Part shown: positions 17,160 through 26,388 of the stretch, piece by piece
Numbering within the stretch: the stretch's first letter is position 1
Layout: each line of letters begins with the position of its first letter
From: Flavobacteriales bacterium
GTDB taxonomy: Bacteria > Bacteroidota > Bacteroidia > Flavobacteriales_D > Sanyastnellaceae
Length of the DNA: 64,000 nucleotides
Direction of reading: 5' to 3'
NCBI GenBank assembly: GCA_002863125.1
Contig: PKEB01000004.1
Location: 150,185 to 214,184 of the forward strand
The notes under the pieces: generated by a model
Told to the model about the DNA's origin: nothing
The model's database searches: none
What the model saw: the letters and a program-made list of their open reading frames with translations, nothing else
Translations under genes and position numbers: made by a program

Positions 17160-18926
17160 ATGAGCATGGAAGGAAAAGAACTGACGGATTTTGCCGCACA
17201 ACGTGCGCACAATTGGACCCAAGCCCCCTACGACGAAGCCACCCAGAGTGAGGTGCGTGCGTTGCTGGAAGAAGGGGGTGAAGCACTGGTGGAAGCCTTT
17301 TACACCGACCTGGAGTTTGGCACGGGGGGACTGAGGGGCCTGATGGGGGCGGGCACCAACCGGATGAATGCCTACACGGTCGCCCAAGCGACCCAAGGCC
17401 TGGCCAACTACATACTTGAAGCCGTGCCGAGCGGTGCTTCCATTGCCATTGCGTACGATTCCCGCAACAACAGCCCGGCATTCGCTCGGGTAGCAGCCGA
17501 AGTCATGGCAGGCAACGGCATTGAGGTGCACCTGTTTCCCGCTTTGCGTCCAACGCCTCAGCTTTCATTCACCGTCCGAGAGCTCGGTTGCACAGCGGGC
17601 ATTGTCGTCACAGCGAGCCACAATCCGAAGGAGTACAACGGGTACAAAGTCTATTGGAGCGACGGCGGCCAAATCGTGCCTCCGCATGACAAAGGCATCA
17701 TCGAGCGCGTGCGCTCGGTGTCAGGGCCTGCTGAAGTTCAGTGGGGCCGGGATGCGGCATCGCAAGCCCGCATTCACTTACTGGATAACCAAGCAGACCA
17801 AGCGTACTGGAAGACGGTCCTAGATTTGCGATTGAGTGAGGATTTGATTGCAAACGGCAGCGACCTCAGCATCGTGTACACACCGTTGCACGGCACAGGA
17901 TCGGTCTCCGTTATCCCCGCTCTCGATGCCGCCGGATTCCGCAACGTGCACATCGTCGAAAGCCAGCGGCATCCCGACGGCAACTTTCCGACTGTTCACA
18001 GCCCCAACCCCGAAGAAGGTGCGGCGCTTTCCGAAGCCATCGAATTGGCCAAAACGGTCAATGCGCAGTTGGTTCTGGGCACCGATCCCGATTCGGACCG
18101 GGTGGGCATCGCCGTGCCCGATGCGCAATCCGATGGCGGGTGGCGGCTCCTGAACGGCAACGAGACCGGAGCGCTGCTCGTGGACTACGTGGTTTCCCAG
18201 CGCGCCCAAAAGGACTTGCTCGCGTCGGGCGATTTCGTTGCCAAAACCATTGTCACTTCGGAGCTGATGGCGGACATCGGACGCCACGCCGGTCTCGATG
18301 TGTACGAGACCTTGACCGGATTCAAGTGGATTGCGGACGCCATTCGCCGGGAGGAAGGCAAAGGACGATTCGTCGCGGGTGGTGAGGAAAGCTATGGCTA
18401 CATGATTGGCGATGAGGTTCGCGACAAAGACGCCGTAGCGGCGGCATGTGTGTTGTGCGAACTGGCGCACGTGGCGCACGCCGAGGGGTCGGATTTGCTC
18501 GGTCGACTGGAGGCCATTCACCGCACCCACGGGGCGTACAAGGAGGCGCTGGTGTCGCAAACGAAACAAGGCCGCGCGGGCAAAGCGGAAATCGCGGCCC
18601 AAATGGAAGGATTCCGAACGTCACCACCGGCTGAATTGGCCGGAGAGCGCGTCATTGAAGTTCGGGATTACGCGGCCCAGCGTGCGACGGACGTACGGGA
18701 CGATTCAACCCGAACGCTCGACCTGCCGGCATCGAACGTCGTGCAGTTGGTCACGGAGCAGAACGCCCTCGTCACGGCACGTCCCAGCGGAACAGAGCCG
18801 AAAATCAAATTCTATTTCTCAGTGCGCATGGCGGTGGACAACTGGCCGAACGGCGACTACAGCCAGGCCATGGACGCATTGGAAAGCCGCATCGCTCAAC
18901 TCAAGCAAGAAATGGGCGTGGCCTAA
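17160..18926 (+). CDS. Phosphoglucomutase/phosphomannomutase family protein
   Basis: This is an alpha-D-phosphohexomutase that moves the phosphate between C6 and C1 of hexoses, feeding sugar-nucleotide synthesis. All four family loops are visible in the 588-residue protein: the phosphoserine loop TASHNPKEYNGYK, the metal loop GTDPDSDRVG, the sugar-specificity loop GGEESYGY, and the phosphate loop RPSGTEPKIKFY. The length matches the long PgcA-like branch rather than the roughly 460-aa ManB/GlmM types. ATG 17160 or 17166 could serve as the start. Glucose versus mannose specificity cannot be decided from sequence alone. Confidence 0.92.
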   Translation: MSMEGKELTDFAAQRAHNWTQAPYDEATQSEVRALLEEGGEALVEAFYTDLEFGTGGLRGLMGAGTNRMNAYTVAQATQGLANYILEAVPSGASIAIAYDSRNNSPAFARVAAEVMAGNGIEVHLFPALRPTPQLSFTVRELGCTAGIVVTASHNPKEYNGYKVYWSDGGQIVPPHDKGIIERVRSVSGPAEVQWGRDAASQARIHLLDNQADQAYWKTVLDLRLSEDLIANGSDLSIVYTPLHGTGSVSVIPALDAAGFRNVHIVESQRHPDGNFPTVHSPNPEEGAALSEAIELAKTVNAQLVLGTDPDSDRVGIAVPDAQSDGGWRLLNGNETGALLVDYVVSQRAQKDLLASGDFVAKTIVTSELMADIGRHAGLDVYETLTGFKWIADAIRREEGKGRFVAGGEESYGYMIGDEVRDKDAVAAACVLCELAHVAHAEGSDLLGRLEAIHRTHGAYKEALVSQTKQGRAGKAEIAAQMEGFRTSPPAELAGERVIEVRDYAAQRATDVRDDSTRTLDLPASNVVQLVTEQNALVTARPSGTEPKIKFYFSVRMAVDNWPNGDYSQAMDALESRIAQLKQEMGVA

Positions 18927-18930
18927 CGGG

Positions 18931-19515
18931 CTAATCGCGGTCGCTGACCCGCTCGATGGCCGCTTCTTCCATGCGCTCCATGCCGTCTTCAAAGCGGTCG
19001 CGCAGCTGTTCCCACGGTGTGGTGCGTTCCATGTCCGGCACCACGTATTCGATGGCGTCCTCGACAAACGGGTACAGCACCGATTGTTCGACCTGCGCTT
19101 CCGGCAGCCATTGGCGCGGTCCGAAAACCCCGTCCAAAGCATAGGTCAATGCGCTTAAGAAAAACAGCGTTTGTACCAGTCCGAGTGCCAGGCCACCGAG
19201 TTTATTCAGCATGCTCAACGCGGTGATGTCAACGATTTTTTCCAAGAGCTTGGCAATGAAATGCACCCCCAGTACCACCCCGAGGAAGGTCAGACCAAAG
19301 GCACCCACTTCCGTCGTCCGGGTGGACCAGTCGAATTGTTGATTCAGCCATTCGGCAGCGAAACTGGAAAAGTGAAAGCCGGCGTAAATCCCCAATACCA
19401 AGGCCACGATGGAGGCGACCTTGATGATCAGGCCTTTGCGAAAGCCATTAAACATCGCCCACGCCAGCCAAATGCCCAACACGGCATCCACCGCCCCAAT
19501 TTGATCCCATTGCAT
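18931..19515 (-). CDS. CvpA-family membrane protein
   Basis: This inner-membrane protein (194 aa) belongs to the CvpA family. The start is ATG at 19515 (MQWDQIGAVDAVLGIWLAWA); the open frame to 19575 overlaps the divergent GNAT gene and is less likely. Four hydrophobic segments occupy the first 125 or so residues, with the family-typical GFRKGLI loop after the first helix. The C-terminal 60 residues are soluble and acidic. In other bacteria CvpA homologues affect colicin V export or envelope stress; the role here is not known. Confidence 0.82.
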   Translation of the reverse strand: MQWDQIGAVDAVLGIWLAWAMFNGFRKGLIIKVASIVALVLGIYAGFHFSSFAAEWLNQQFDWSTRTTEVGAFGLTFLGVVLGVHFIAKLLEKIVDITALSMLNKLGGLALGLVQTLFFLSALTYALDGVFGPRQWLPEAQVEQSVLYPFVEDAIEYVVPDMERTTPWEQLRDRFEDGMERMEEAAIERVSDRD

Positions 19516-19541
19516 GCCGCAAAATAGAAAGAAAGCAGCGC

Positions 19542-19549
19542 TAACTTTC
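19542..19549 (+). promoter_or_regulatory. Near-consensus -7 box before the GNAT gene
   Basis: TAACTTTC differs from TAnnTTTG only at the last base and ends 4 bases before the ATG at 19554. Confidence 0.4.
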
Positions 19550-19553
19550 GGCC

Positions 19554-20048
19554 ATGGACCAATCACAAACGGCATTTACCATCCGCAAGGGGAGGCCAGA
19601 GGACGCCGCAGCCATTCACCGCCTCATCGTCGAGTTGGCGATTTATGAGCGAGCGGAAAACGAGGTGACCACGACGGTCGAACAGCTCGTAGAAGACGGC
19701 TTTGGAAGTGACGCCATTTACCGGCTTTTCGTGGCCGAGGTGCAAGGCGCATTGGTCGGCATGGCCCTGTGGTACGAGAAGTACAGCACATGGAAGGGCC
19801 GGTGTGGCTTTTTGGAAGACCTCGTGGTGCGGGAGTCGCACCGGGGCCAAGGCATCGGTAAGGCGTTGTTTCTGGCAGTGGCAGAAGCGTGTGCCGCGGC
19901 AGATTACGGCCGGATGGAGTGGCAAGTGTTGGATTGGAACGAGCCGGCGATTGGATTTTACAAATCGCTGGGTGCCGGATTGGATCCGGAATGGCTCAAC
20001 GGGAAGCTGACGCGCGAAGGACTGAGCGCCCTGGCGTCGGGTCGCTAA
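19554..20048 (+). CDS. GNAT-family N-acetyltransferase
   Basis: The 164-residue product is a single GNAT domain that transfers an acetyl group from acetyl-CoA to an amine. The acetyl-CoA-binding motif A (LEDLVVRESHRGQGIGKALF) and the later QVLDWNEPAIGFYKSLGA segment resemble the diamine/thialysine acetyltransferase (SSAT-like) branch. The stop codon overlaps the convergent DUF2795 gene by 4 bases. The substrate is unassigned. Confidence 0.9.
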   Translation: MDQSQTAFTIRKGRPEDAAAIHRLIVELAIYERAENEVTTTVEQLVEDGFGSDAIYRLFVAEVQGALVGMALWYEKYSTWKGRCGFLEDLVVRESHRGQGIGKALFLAVAEACAAADYGRMEWQVLDWNEPAIGFYKSLGAGLDPEWLNGKLTREGLSALASGR

Positions 20049-20266
20049 TATTCGTCTTCGTTGAAAAAGAAGTCTTCCTTGCTGGGGTAATCGGGCCAGA
20101 TGTCCTCGATGGTTTCGAATGCATCACCCTCGTCTTCCAATTGCTGCAAATTCTCGACGACTTCGAGCGGTGCGCCGGTGCGCATGGCGAAGTCAATCAG
20201 CTCGTCTTTGCTGGCGGGCCAAGGAGCGTCTTCGAGGTAGGAAGCCAATTCAAGTGTCCAATACAT
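20045..20266 (-). CDS. DUF2795 domain-containing small protein
   Basis: This 73-residue protein is highly typical of a conserved Bacteroidota family (MYWTLELASYLEDAPWPASK...). The start is ATG at 20266; a longer frame to 20305 includes the promoter box. It is acidic at the C-terminus (EDFFFNEDEY). The DUF2795 fold resembles a small helical domain, but no biochemical role is established. It is likely a single-gene transcript from the box at 20286-20293. Confidence 0.88.
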   Translation of the reverse strand: MYWTLELASYLEDAPWPASKDELIDFAMRTGAPLEVVENLQQLEDEGDAFETIEDIWPDYPSKEDFFFNEDEY

Positions 20267-20285
20267 GGTAAGCGTCTTCAGCGCG

Positions 20286-20293
20286 CAAAAATA
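20286..20293 (-). promoter_or_regulatory. TAnnTTTG promoter box of the DUF2795 gene
   Basis: The minus strand reads TATTTTTG, an exact consensus match, 19 bases before the ATG at 20266. It lies inside the 13-codon upstream extension of the frame, so it supports the shorter start. Confidence 0.6.
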
Positions 20294-20368
20294 GAAGAAT
20301 CGCAATCACATCCAAGAAAATCTTCAGAAACGGCGCTTTTTCGGCTGTTTTTGACGCTTATTGCCCGG

Positions 20369-20923
20369 TTAAGGCGCTGATTCCCATGGAATTTCCGGAG
20401 TGTCCGTAGCGGTGTGCAAGTGCCGACTCCACACAAAAAACAGGTCGCTCAGGCGGTTCAAGTAGGCGACCAACCCGTCGGGGATGGCTTCCTCGCGACC
20501 AAGGGCGATGACCCTTCGCTCGCCCCGCCTGCAAACCACGCGGCACGTGTGCGCAGCCACCACCGCAGGGTGCCCCGCGGGGAGGATGAACTGACTCAGT
20601 GGGGGCAGGGCATCGTTTTTGGCGTCCATCCAGGCCTCCATTTCGTCGATTCGGGTAGCCGGTACGGGCGGCAGGTGTTTGGCCATTTCGGGATCGACGG
20701 TGGCCAGGTGGCTTCCCCACGAGAAGACGTCCGATTGGATGGTCCGAAGGAATGCAGCGTCTTCAGATTCGGCAACAGCAGCGCAGCTGCCCAGCGCTCC
20801 AATGCATACATTGAGTTCATCCAGTGTGCCGTAGGCCTCGATGCGCAAGTCGTCCTTGCTCAACCGTTGGCCCCCAAACAACGATGTGGTGCCGTCATCC
20901 CCTGTTCGCGTGTAAATCCGCAT
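20369..20923 (-). CDS. Cob(I)yrinic acid a,c-diamide / corrinoid adenosyltransferase, PduO type
   Basis: This enzyme transfers the adenosyl group of ATP to cob(I)alamin to make adenosylcobalamin. The 184-residue product starts MRIYTRTGDDGTTSLFGG, the PduO-type ATP-binding N-terminus, followed by LDELN and a helical bundle ending with LNRLSDLFFVWSRH. It is a stand-alone gene. Together with the methylmalonyl-CoA epimerase at 32257 it implies an AdoCbl-dependent methylmalonyl-CoA mutase elsewhere. I see no cobalamin riboswitch upstream. Confidence 0.93.
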   Translation of the reverse strand: MRIYTRTGDDGTTSLFGGQRLSKDDLRIEAYGTLDELNVCIGALGSCAAVAESEDAAFLRTIQSDVFSWGSHLATVDPEMAKHLPPVPATRIDEMEAWMDAKNDALPPLSQFILPAGHPAVVAAHTCRVVCRRGERRVIALGREEAIPDGLVAYLNRLSDLFFVWSRHLHTATDTPEIPWESAP

Positions 20924-21014
20924 TTGGCATTCTTTCGAGCTAGCAAGCTACAACGCAACGGACAGACCCCTACCTTTAGGGGCGTAAATCACGACGCACT
21001 TGGAACCGGAATCA

Positions 21015-21464
21015 ATGCAAACTCCCGAAGCGGTAAAGCAGCTGCGCTACGACGAAGCGTACATGCGCATGGCGGCCGAATGGGCGCAGTTGTCGCATTG
21101 TGTGCGCAAGCAAGTCGGTGCCTTGATCGTCAAGGACCGCATGATCATCGCCGACGGATTCAACGGCACACCGACGGGTTTTCCCAATGTGTGCGAGAAC
21201 GACGAGGGGGAAACGAACTGGTACGTGCTGCATGCGGAGGCCAATGCCATCACCAAATTGGCGCGCTCCAACAACTCGGCGGTGGGGGCCACGCTGTACA
21301 TCACGATGTCCCCGTGTCGCGAGTGCGCGAAGTTGATTCACCAAGCCGGCATCAGCCGTGTGGTTTATCGCGATGAGTACAAAGATCCCCAAGGGCTCGA
21401 ATTCTTGAAGCAGGCAGGCGTGGAGCTGGTTCACCTCGAACAACAGCGGAAGTTGAGGAGTTAA
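21015..21464 (+). CDS. dCMP deaminase family protein
   Basis: This is a zinc-dependent cytidine/deoxycytidylate deaminase. The 149-residue protein contains the catalytic HAEANAI motif (His zinc ligand plus the proton-shuttling Glu) and the second zinc site PCRECAK. It probably converts dCMP to dUMP for dTMP synthesis; ComEB-like proteins share this architecture. A TTG-initiated extension from 21000 exists, but ATG at 21015 is preferred. It sits 7 bases before the S41 protease gene, so the two are probably co-transcribed. Confidence 0.92.
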   Translation: MQTPEAVKQLRYDEAYMRMAAEWAQLSHCVRKQVGALIVKDRMIIADGFNGTPTGFPNVCENDEGETNWYVLHAEANAITKLARSNNSAVGATLYITMSPCRECAKLIHQAGISRVVYRDEYKDPQGLEFLKQAGVELVHLEQQRKLRS

Positions 21465-21471
21465 TAGGGGG

Positions 21472-23100
21472 ATGAGCGAAAACGGGAAATCACCAACTCC
21501 GTCTTGGCAGCCACTGGCGTATGCTGTCATCTTGATCCTGGGGGTTTACATCGGGCTTCAAACCGGCGGCGGATCTTCGAATGGCTTGAACATGGTCGGT
21601 CCCCGCAGTGCGCTGAATGGCGTGCTCGACCGCGTGGAACAGACCTACGTGGATCCTGTTGTGCGGGAGGAATTGGAGCAAGTCGCCCTTGATGCCGTAT
21701 TGGAAAAATTGGATCCGCACAGCTTGTTCATCAGTGCCGAAGAATTGGCGGCCCTTGCCGAACCCATGGAGGGCAACTTTGAAGGCATCGGCGTTGAGTT
21801 CATCATCCAGCAGGATACGCTGATGGTGGTCGCCGCCATTCCCGGAGGGCCCTCGGAAAAGGCTGGAGTTCGCGCTGGCGACCGAATTCTGACGGTTGAC
21901 TCCGTGGCCATATCCGGTTCGGACCTGACCAACCAACGCGTCATGGAATTGCTCAAGGGCCCGCGCAACACCACGGTGGTCGTCGGGTTGGACCGGGCGG
22001 ACACGGTCAAGCACGTACTGCTGCGCCGGGACCGCATTCCCATCCACAGCGTCGTGTGTGCAGCCAATTTGGACGGCCAACGCGGGTACATCAAGGTCAT
22101 TCGCTTTGCGCAGAACACCGCCGAAGAATTTGAATTGGCGATGGAGACCTTGGCCGAGCAAGGATTGAGCGAAGTGATTGTCGATCTGCGCGGAAACGGC
22201 GGGGGGTACTTGAACGCTGTCGTACCCATGGTGGAATCATTTTTGGAAGCCGATGACCTGGTGGTTTACACGGAAGGCGAACACGTTCCGCGCCGCACGT
22301 ACAAGGCACGCAATGACGGCCGTTGGAAAGACTGGGACGTCGCCGTACTCGTCGACGAGTCGTCGGCTTCGGCTTCGGAGATTTTTGCGGGCGCCATCCA
22401 AGACCACGACCGGGGGCCTATCATCGGTCGCCGAACGTTCGGAAAGGGATTGGTCCAAGAAGAGTTTTCCATTGCCACGCTCGGGGCATTGCGGTTGACC
22501 GTGGCGCGGTTTTACACCCCCACCGGCCGTGCCATCCAACGCCCGTACGGTGAAGGTGTGGACTACGGCGATGACTACTTCGCCCGGTATGAACGGGGCG
22601 AGTTGTTTCACCAAGATAGTATCGCCACCATAGACTCGTTGACCTACGTGACGCCGGCGGGCAAAGTCGTGCACGGGGCAGGTGGCATTACACCGGATGT
22701 ATTTGTCGCACTTGACACGGTTCGGTGGTCCGGATACCTATCGGATTTGAGCTGGACGGGGACGCTTCGCGATGCAGCTTTTGCCTACGTCGATGCCAAC
22801 CGAGCAGAAGCAGAACGCCAGGCACAAAGTGCAGGCGAGGGGTTGGAATCCGACGCTTTGCTCACCTTTCTCATCGAATACGCAGAAGGAGAAGGCATCT
22901 TACCACCGGCCGAGTGGACCGAAGCCGAACGCAGTGAATTGAGCGACCGCATGGCGGCTCAAGTCATCCGCAACTTGGCTGGGGAGCAGGCGTATTACAC
23001 CTTCCTGACTCAAGGCGATGACGCCATTGAACGCGCGGCGTATTGGCTGGAAAACAAGTCGCGCATGGGCATCGTCGACGGTCGATTAACTTTGCAGTAA
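21472..23100 (+). CDS. C-terminal processing peptidase, S41 family
   Basis: This exported or membrane-anchored serine protease of the CtpA/tail-specific type has 542 residues: an N-terminal hydrophobic anchor (about residues 14-30), a PDZ domain around residues 85-170 (GIGVEFIIQQD, EKAGVRAGDRIL), and the S41 catalytic domain. The nucleophile is in the block DESSASASEIFAGA, and the partner Lys is in RRTFGKGLVQ. A roughly 150-residue C-terminal extension follows. It acts in the periplasm on protein C-termini. A promoter for sodA lies within its last codons. Confidence 0.93.
   Translation: MSENGKSPTPSWQPLAYAVILILGVYIGLQTGGGSSNGLNMVGPRSALNGVLDRVEQTYVDPVVREELEQVALDAVLEKLDPHSLFISAEELAALAEPMEGNFEGIGVEFIIQQDTLMVVAAIPGGPSEKAGVRAGDRILTVDSVAISGSDLTNQRVMELLKGPRNTTVVVGLDRADTVKHVLLRRDRIPIHSVVCAANLDGQRGYIKVIRFAQNTAEEFELAMETLAEQGLSEVIVDLRGNGGGYLNAVVPMVESFLEADDLVVYTEGEHVPRRTYKARNDGRWKDWDVAVLVDESSASASEIFAGAIQDHDRGPIIGRRTFGKGLVQEEFSIATLGALRLTVARFYTPTGRAIQRPYGEGVDYGDDYFARYERGELFHQDSIATIDSLTYVTPAGKVVHGAGGITPDVFVALDTVRWSGYLSDLSWTGTLRDAAFAYVDANRAEAERQAQSAGEGLESDALLTFLIEYAEGEGILPPAEWTEAERSELSDRMAAQVIRNLAGEQAYYTFLTQGDDAIERAAYWLENKSRMGIVDGRLTLQ
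23087..23094 (+). promoter_or_regulatory. TAnnTTTG promoter box of sodA, inside the S41 gene
   Basis: TAACTTTG matches the consensus exactly and overlaps the final codons of the upstream protease gene. The sodA ATG is 40 bases downstream, so sodA can be transcribed independently. Confidence 0.55.
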
Positions 23101-23134
23101 GAATCGCATTAACTCATAAAATCAAAAACGGATC

Positions 23135-23740
23135 ATGGCTTTTGAACTCCCAACCCTTCCTTACGCCTACGATGCATTGGAACCCCACATCGATGCGCGC
23201 ACCATGGAAATCCACCACGGCAAGCACCACGCTGGCTACACATCCAAGTTAAACGCAGCCATTGAAGGCACGGAAATGGAAGGCAAGGACATCGAAGCCC
23301 TGTTGGCTGACCATTCGGACAACGGCGCCGTGCGCAACAACGGAGGCGGATACTACAACCACACGCTCTTCTGGAGCATCATGTCACCCAATGGCGGCGG
23401 AACGCCTACGGGTGATTTGGCGGCCGCGATTGATGCCGACCTCGGTGGATGGGATGCATTCAAGCAATCCTTTGCCAATGCAGCGGCCACCCGATTCGGT
23501 TCAGGATGGGCGTGGGTCTGCGTGAAGGACGGCAAACTCGAAGTGTGCTCATCCGCTAACCAGGACAACCCGCTCATGCCCGGTGTAGGATGCGGTGGAA
23601 CCCCCATCATGGGATTGGACGTGTGGGAACACGCTTACTATTTGAACTACCAGAACCGCCGCCCCGACTACATCGCGGCGTTCTTCAATGTCATTGACTG
23701 GGACGCAGTGGCCCAGCGATACGCAGCGACTCGCGCGTGA
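23135..23740 (+). CDS. sodA: Superoxide dismutase, Mn/Fe family
   Basis: This cytoplasmic enzyme dismutates superoxide to peroxide and oxygen. The 201-residue protein shows the four metal ligands of the Fe/Mn family: His27 (MEIHHGKHH), His76 ([11 protein letters not shown]), and the Asp/His pair in LDVWEHAYY near the C-terminus. GGGYYNH favours the manganese or cambialistic branch, but metal choice cannot be proven by sequence. The stop overlaps the start of ispD by 4 bases. Confidence 0.95.
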   Translation: MAFELPTLPYAYDALEPHIDARTMEIHHGKHHAGYTSKLNAAIEGTEMEGKDIEALLADHSDNGAVRNNGGGYYNHTLFWSIMSPNGGGTPTGDLAAAIDADLGGWDAFKQSFANAAATRFGSGWAWVCVKDGKLEVCSSANQDNPLMPGVGCGGTPIMGLDVWEHAYYLNYQNRRPDYIAAFFNVIDWDAVAQRYAATRA

Positions 23741-24417
23741 AGCGTTACCTGATTGTTGTTGCAGGCGGTACGGGGACGCGCATGGCGCAGCCCGTGGCCA
23801 AGCAATTTCTCTTGTTGGAGGGTCTGCCACTGATGTGGTGGACCCTTCGGCGTTTTCGCGCGGCGCTGCCCGACCTGCATGTGGTATTGGTGCTGCACGA
23901 AAGCTTGTTCGACACCTTCCGTTCGTTGGAAGCCACGCACGGGCCGGCCGGGGTCGATCAGCTCGTGGCCGGAGGTGCCGAGCGGTGGCACTCGGTGGCC
24001 AATGGCCTTGCTGTGCTGCCAGAGGATGGCGTGGTTGGCGTTCACGATGCGGTGCGGCCGTTTGTTTCTGAGGCGACCATTTGCCGATGCTTCGAGGCAG
24101 CAGCTGACGCAGGCAGTGCCGTTCCTGTCGTGCCCGTAAAGGACAGCATCCGAGAAGTGAACGGAGCGGCTTCCCACGCGGTGATGCGCGATCGGCTGCG
24201 TGCGGTTCAGACGCCGCAGTGTTTCAGTTTAGCGGGCTTGAAGGCCGCTTACAGCAGCGGATTCCGTCCGGAATTCACGGATGATGCCAGTGTCTTTGAA
24301 TTTGCTGGCCACCCCGTTCAGTTGGTGGACGGCGACCTCGAGAACATCAAAATCACCACGCCGGAAGATTTGTACGTGGCGCAAGCGTTCCTCAGGGAAC
24401 AGCGCAAAGGTCAGTGA
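23737..24417 (+). CDS. ispD: 2-C-methyl-D-erythritol 4-phosphate cytidylyltransferase
   Basis: This enzyme makes CDP-methylerythritol from MEP and CTP in the non-mevalonate isoprenoid pathway. The 226-residue product begins with the CTP-binding loop [12 protein letters not shown] followed by [10 protein letters not shown]; most relatives have a proline before KQF, here an alanine. VHDAVRPFV and the C-terminal DDASVFE and [14 protein letters not shown] blocks are intact, so the enzyme should be active. It overlaps sodA by 4 bases and the convergent CPBP gene by 7 bases. Confidence 0.94.
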   Translation: MKRYLIVVAGGTGTRMAQPVAKQFLLLEGLPLMWWTLRRFRAALPDLHVVLVLHESLFDTFRSLEATHGPAGVDQLVAGGAERWHSVANGLAVLPEDGVVGVHDAVRPFVSEATICRCFEAAADAGSAVPVVPVKDSIREVNGAASHAVMRDRLRAVQTPQCFSLAGLKAAYSSGFRPEFTDDASVFEFAGHPVQLVDGDLENIKITTPEDLYVAQAFLREQRKGQ

Positions 24418-25337
24418 ACCGGGTGGTGCTTGGGCCAAGTGCCCGTTTTCCGCACCCACCGCACCAAATAAATGCCCACGAACAAGGAAACCGCGGCGAT
24501 GCCGTAATCCGAAGCTGCCCATTCGGGCGCAGCATTCATCTCCTGTGCAACCCATTCCGGTCCGTAGATGGCTGCCATGAAGATGGCACCGGCGTTGTTG
24601 AAGAAGTGGGCTGCGATGGCGGGCCACAGGCTGTTGCTGTAAATGACGAGGTAGCCGAGGCCGGCCCCGAGCACCATGCGCGGCAGGAATCCGTGGAACT
24701 GCAGGTGGATTGCACTGAACAAGAAGGCGGCCATCCAAACAGCGGCGTGGATGTTGTTGGTCCATTTGGCCACCAGCGGCTGGATGACCCCACGGAAGGC
24801 AAACTCTTCACATACTGCGGGAAGCAAGGCGACCGTCAGCAACGTCGCGGGAAACTGCCATGCTGAGTCGTACGTGAGCATCGACTGTGTCACCTCCGCT
24901 GCCAATTCCTCAAAGCGGTCCGCATTTGCTACCCAGCTTTCTGGCAAGGCTTGAAGCGCCAGTCCGTTCAAGCGAAAGGTCAAATCGATCAAGGGTTGGG
25001 CGGCCCATGCCAATCCCATTCCGACTGCAATCCAGGCGGCTTTGGGCCAGCGCAATGCGAGGAAGGTGCGACCCGCAAACAGTTTGCTCGCCAACCACGC
25101 CATCAGGCCGAAGGACAGCACTTGGTTGACGCCGTTGATGATGAGGTTGTAGACCTTGCCCTCGCTGGAGGTGGCATCCGACGCAAAACCGATGGCCTGC
25201 TCGGTGGTGTGTCCGAATGCCGTGGACAAAGCAGCCAGTCCCATCCCGGAGGCGAGGCCCATGCCCGTGAGTACCATGCAGAAAAAGAAGATCAGTTGCC
25301 CGAAAGGGTGCATGGTTTGAAAGGCGGTTCGAATCAT
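24411..25337 (-). CDS. CPBP-family intramembrane metalloprotease
   Basis: This polytopic membrane protein (308 aa, about eight hydrophobic helices) belongs to the CPBP (CAAX protease / bacteriocin-processing) family. The motif-1 glutamates and arginine are present (CEEFAFRGVI), as are the motif-2 (SAIHLQFHGFLPR) and motif-3 (AIAAHFFNNAG) histidines. The start is ATG at 25337; the longer open frame to 25394 overlaps the dusB promoter region. Substrates are unknown; family members cleave prenylated or membrane proteins. Confidence 0.9.
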   Translation of the reverse strand: MIRTAFQTMHPFGQLIFFFCMVLTGMGLASGMGLAALSTAFGHTTEQAIGFASDATSSEGKVYNLIINGVNQVLSFGLMAWLASKLFAGRTFLALRWPKAAWIAVGMGLAWAAQPLIDLTFRLNGLALQALPESWVANADRFEELAAEVTQSMLTYDSAWQFPATLLTVALLPAVCEEFAFRGVIQPLVAKWTNNIHAAVWMAAFLFSAIHLQFHGFLPRMVLGAGLGYLVIYSNSLWPAIAAHFFNNAGAIFMAAIYGPEWVAQEMNAAPEWAASDYGIAAVSLFVGIYLVRWVRKTGTWPKHHPVH

Positions 25338-25341
25338 GGTG

Positions 25342-25349
25342 TAATTTTG
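25342..25349 (+). promoter_or_regulatory. TAnnTTTG promoter box of dusB
   Basis: TAATTTTG is an exact match, 49 bases before the GTG start at 25399. It lies between the divergent CPBP and dusB genes. Confidence 0.45.
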
Positions 25350-25398
25350 TGCGGTGCTTTCGCGTGCAATTTCGCCGAAAAGACACAAACACAATCAC

Positions 25399-26388
25399 GT
25401 GGTACGCATAGGTGACATCGACATCGCGGAATTTCCCTTCTTGCTCGCTCCGATGGAGGACGTGAGCGATCCGCCGTTTCGCGCGCTGTGTAAGAAGTAC
25501 GGCGCCGATGTCATGTACACGGAGTTCATCAGCTCGGAGGGGTTGATTCGTGACGCTGCGAAGAGCCGGGCGAAACTGGATATATTCGAATACGAGCGCC
25601 CCATTGGCATCCAGATTTTTGGAAGCGAGATCGATTCGATGCGCCAGGCGGCGGCCATCACGGAGGAAGCGCAACCGGATATCATCGACATCAACTACGG
25701 TTGCCCGGTGAAAAAGGTCGCCTGCCGTGGTGCCGGCGCGGGCATCTTGCAGGACATTCCGAAGATGGTCGCCATGACCAAGGAGATTGTTGACACGTGC
25801 ACCTTGCCGGTCACGGTCAAGACCCGACTGGGCTGGGACGACAACAGCAAGTACATCGTGGAGGTCGCCGAACGCCTCCAGGACATTGGCATCCAAGCCA
25901 TCAGCATCCACGGCCGTACCCGCGCGCAGATGTACAAAGGCCAGGCGGATTGGTCGTTGATTGCCGAGGTCAAAAACAACCCGCGGATGCACATTCCGGT
26001 CTTCGGCAATGGGGACATTGACTCCCCCCAAAAGGCGGTTGAATACCGCAACCGGTACGGCGTCGACGGCATCATGATCGGACGGGCCAGCATTGGCGCT
26101 CCGTGGGTCTTCCGTGAGATGAAGCACTACATGGCGACGGGTGAATTGCTGCCGCCGCCGGGCATGACCGAGCGGGTCGCCGCCGCCCGAGAGCATTTTG
26201 AGAAGGGAGTGGAATGGAAAGGCGAACGCCTGGGGGTTGTCGAAATGCGGCGGCACTATGCCAACTACTTCAAGGGCCTTCGGGATTTCAAGCAGCACCG
26301 CTTGCAGCTGGTCACGCTGGACGGCGTGGATGACATCCGGGCCAAGCTGGACGAGTTGGAGACCATACCGTTCGAGCCGGCGGTCTGA
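25399..26388 (+). CDS. dusB: tRNA-dihydrouridine synthase B
   Basis: This FMN-dependent enzyme reduces uridine to dihydrouridine in the tRNA D-loop. I choose the GTG start at 25399 because it gives MVRIGDIDIAEFPFLLAPMEDVSD, which aligns end to end with Bacteroidota DusB proteins; the frame is open to 25354. Key features in 329 residues are APMEDVSDPPFR, the catalytic-Cys loop INYGCPVKKVACRGAGAG, TVKTRLGWDD, ISIHGRTR and GNGDI for FMN phosphate binding. It converges on the LolC/E-like gene with no intergenic space. Confidence 0.95.
   Translation: MVRIGDIDIAEFPFLLAPMEDVSDPPFRALCKKYGADVMYTEFISSEGLIRDAAKSRAKLDIFEYERPIGIQIFGSEIDSMRQAAAITEEAQPDIIDINYGCPVKKVACRGAGAGILQDIPKMVAMTKEIVDTCTLPVTVKTRLGWDDNSKYIVEVAERLQDIGIQAISIHGRTRAQMYKGQADWSLIAEVKNNPRMHIPVFGNGDIDSPQKAVEYRNRYGVDGIMIGRASIGAPWVFREMKHYMATGELLPPPGMTERVAAAREHFEKGVEWKGERLGVVEMRRHYANYFKGLRDFKQHRLQLVTLDGVDDIRAKLDELETIPFEPAV

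Noticed and set aside
24910..26298. A 462-codon open frame on the minus strand opposite the CPBP 5' region and dusB
   Set aside because: It is antisense to two well-supported genes, lacks any recognisable domain, is rich in His/Arg as expected from the shadow of a GC-rich gene, and has no promoter box at its start.
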